Assembly: GCA_038318565.1 (NCBI GenBank)
Contig: JBBQCI010000064.1
Span: 1-22,981 of the forward strand
Length of the DNA: 22,981 nucleotides
Source: UBA11346 sp038318565
GTDB taxonomy: Bacteria > Planctomycetota > UBA11346
Reading direction: 5' to 3'
The notes under the pieces are model-generated. The model was not told where the DNA came from. It saw nothing but the letters and a program-made list of their open reading frames with translations, and did no database searches. The translations under genes and the position numbers were made by a program. Below, piece after piece: positions 22,545-22,981 of the stretch (position 1 is its first letter; each line of letters opens with the position of its first letter).

Positions 22545-22694
22545 GTGAACACACCTGCCTCCATCACCAGCTTCGTCCGCCGCAGCGACTGCATGCTGAT
22601 GCAGCAAGGCGGACGGTGCCTTGATGAGCAGGCGCGTGAAAAGCGAGCAGACCGGTTTATCAACCAGCAGAGTACTCTGCAGGAGTTGTCATGA
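22545..22694 (+). CDS. Small protein (49 aa) between the riboswitch and the ABC transporter gene
   Basis: GTG 22545 starts a 49-residue frame (begins MNTPASITSFVRRSDCMLMQ, ends STLQELS) whose TGA overlaps the ATG of the substrate-binding protein gene (ATGA, 22691-22694). Its start lies 16 bases behind riboswitch hairpin P2, with GGA at 22531-22533. It is hydrophilic, has two cysteines (residues 17 and 26) and a charged helix-like C-terminal half, and lacks a membrane segment. I do not recognise the family. The overlap strongly suggests that it is translated and coupled to the transporter gene. It could be a functional small protein or a leader peptide relaying riboswitch control. It is too short to judge codon bias. 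Confidence 0.6.
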   Translation: MNTPASITSFVRRSDCMLMQQGGRCLDEQAREKRADRFINQQSTLQELS

Positions 22695-22981
22695 CCGTAG
22701 CATGCAGGACCACCCTTTCCCTCCTTCTCGCATTCGCCGCGCTACCCGCCGGTGAACCGTCCCTGAAAGTCGCCTATTCTGACTGGCCGGGCTGGACCGC
22801 CTGGGAGATCGCCATTCAGAAAGGCTGGTTCAAGGAGGCTGGCGTCGATGTCGAGTTCGTGTGGATGGAATACGGCCCCTCCATGGAGGCCTTCCAAGCC
22901 GGCAAGGTCGACGCCGTCACTGTCACCAATGGCGACCAGCTGGTCATGGGCGCTGCGGGCAAGGCCAGCAAGGGCATCGTG
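22691..22981 (+). CDS. ABC transporter substrate-binding protein, NMT1/TauA-like (partial, runs off the right edge)
   Basis: The first 97 residues are visible. A signal peptide is near the start (MTVACRTTLSLLLAFAALPA), then 'LKVAYSDWPGWTAWEIAIQK', 'GWFKEAGVDVEFVWMEYGPS' and 'AFQAGKVDAVTVTNGDQLVM'. This is the opening of nitrate/sulfonate/thiamine-precursor type periplasmic binding proteins. Relatives are regularly encoded beside urea/guanidine carboxylase genes with a permease and an ATPase, expected beyond the window. AGGAG (22681-22685) provides a good ribosome binding site inside the preceding small ORF. Position behind a guanidine-II riboswitch makes guanidine, or a compound containing it, the likely ligand. 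No lipobox cysteine is evident. Confidence 0.88.
   Translation, partial: MTVACRTTLSLLLAFAALPAGEPSLKVAYSDWPGWTAWEIAIQKGWFKEAGVDVEFVWMEYGPSMEAFQAGKVDAVTVTNGDQLVMGAAGKASKGIV

Noticed and set aside
22028..22663. A 211-codon minus-strand frame across the riboswitch region
   Set aside because: It spans both the leftward riboswitch and the divergent promoter region, reads antisense to the rightward riboswitch, and has low-complexity Arg/Pro/Ser content upstream. Only the last 52 codons, after the riboswitch, are kept.

Overview
The window is a GC-rich bacterial chromosome segment with tightly packed, mostly intact genes. I cannot name the species. Several traits suggest the PVC / Planctomycetota-Lentisphaerota style of genome. 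These are secreted polysaccharide-degrading enzymes paired with AraC-type regulators, a SASA-type acetylesterase, a formylglycine-generating-enzyme-like remnant, a stray prepilin-type leader, and housekeeping genes (trmD, gyrA) scattered among accessory genes. The lineage is an inference from gene style only.

Left part (1-3400): a partial unrecognised minus-strand gene has a promoter-sized AT-rich palindrome directly in front of it. Next come an N-terminally truncated RelE/ParE toxin, an intergenic stretch of short repeats and hairpins, a SASA-domain acetylesterase (1033-2892), a tandem-repeat array, and a broken SUMF1/formylglycine-enzyme fragment. The repeats before and after the esterase share an identical 20-mer.

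Carbohydrate block (3400-13353): a GH31 glycosidase converges on a GH36-type alpha-galactosidase-like enzyme, which is divergent from an AraC-family regulator. These are followed by a secreted CBM9-like protein, trmD (tRNA m1G37 methyltransferase), and a large secreted clan-A glycosidase with a C-terminal CBM9-like domain. gyrA (13469-15949) follows.

Nitrogen block (15953-22981), the most interesting region: four minus-strand genes joined by three 4-base ATGA overlaps encode two UAAP/DUF1989-type proteins (carboxyguanidine deiminase type), a shortened carboxylase homologue and allophanate hydrolase (AtzF). The carboxylase homologue keeps the AHS2-AHS1 carboxyltransferase half. Its biotin-carboxylase half is reduced to about 200 residues without the catalytic signature, and it has no biotin carrier domain. 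Beyond a 7-TM membrane protein lie two back-to-back pairs of hairpins whose tetraloops read ACGG in the direction of transcription. This is the architecture of guanidine-II (mini-ykkC) riboswitches. Each pair precedes an unannotated-size ORF (52 aa leftward, 49 aa rightward), and the 49-aa ORF overlaps the start of an NMT1/TauA-like ABC transporter substrate-binding protein. I read the block as a guanidine uptake and degradation locus: riboswitch sensing, import, carboxylation, deimination to allophanate, and hydrolysis to ammonia and CO2. Its carboxylase would have to work with biotin partners in trans or by a different chemistry.
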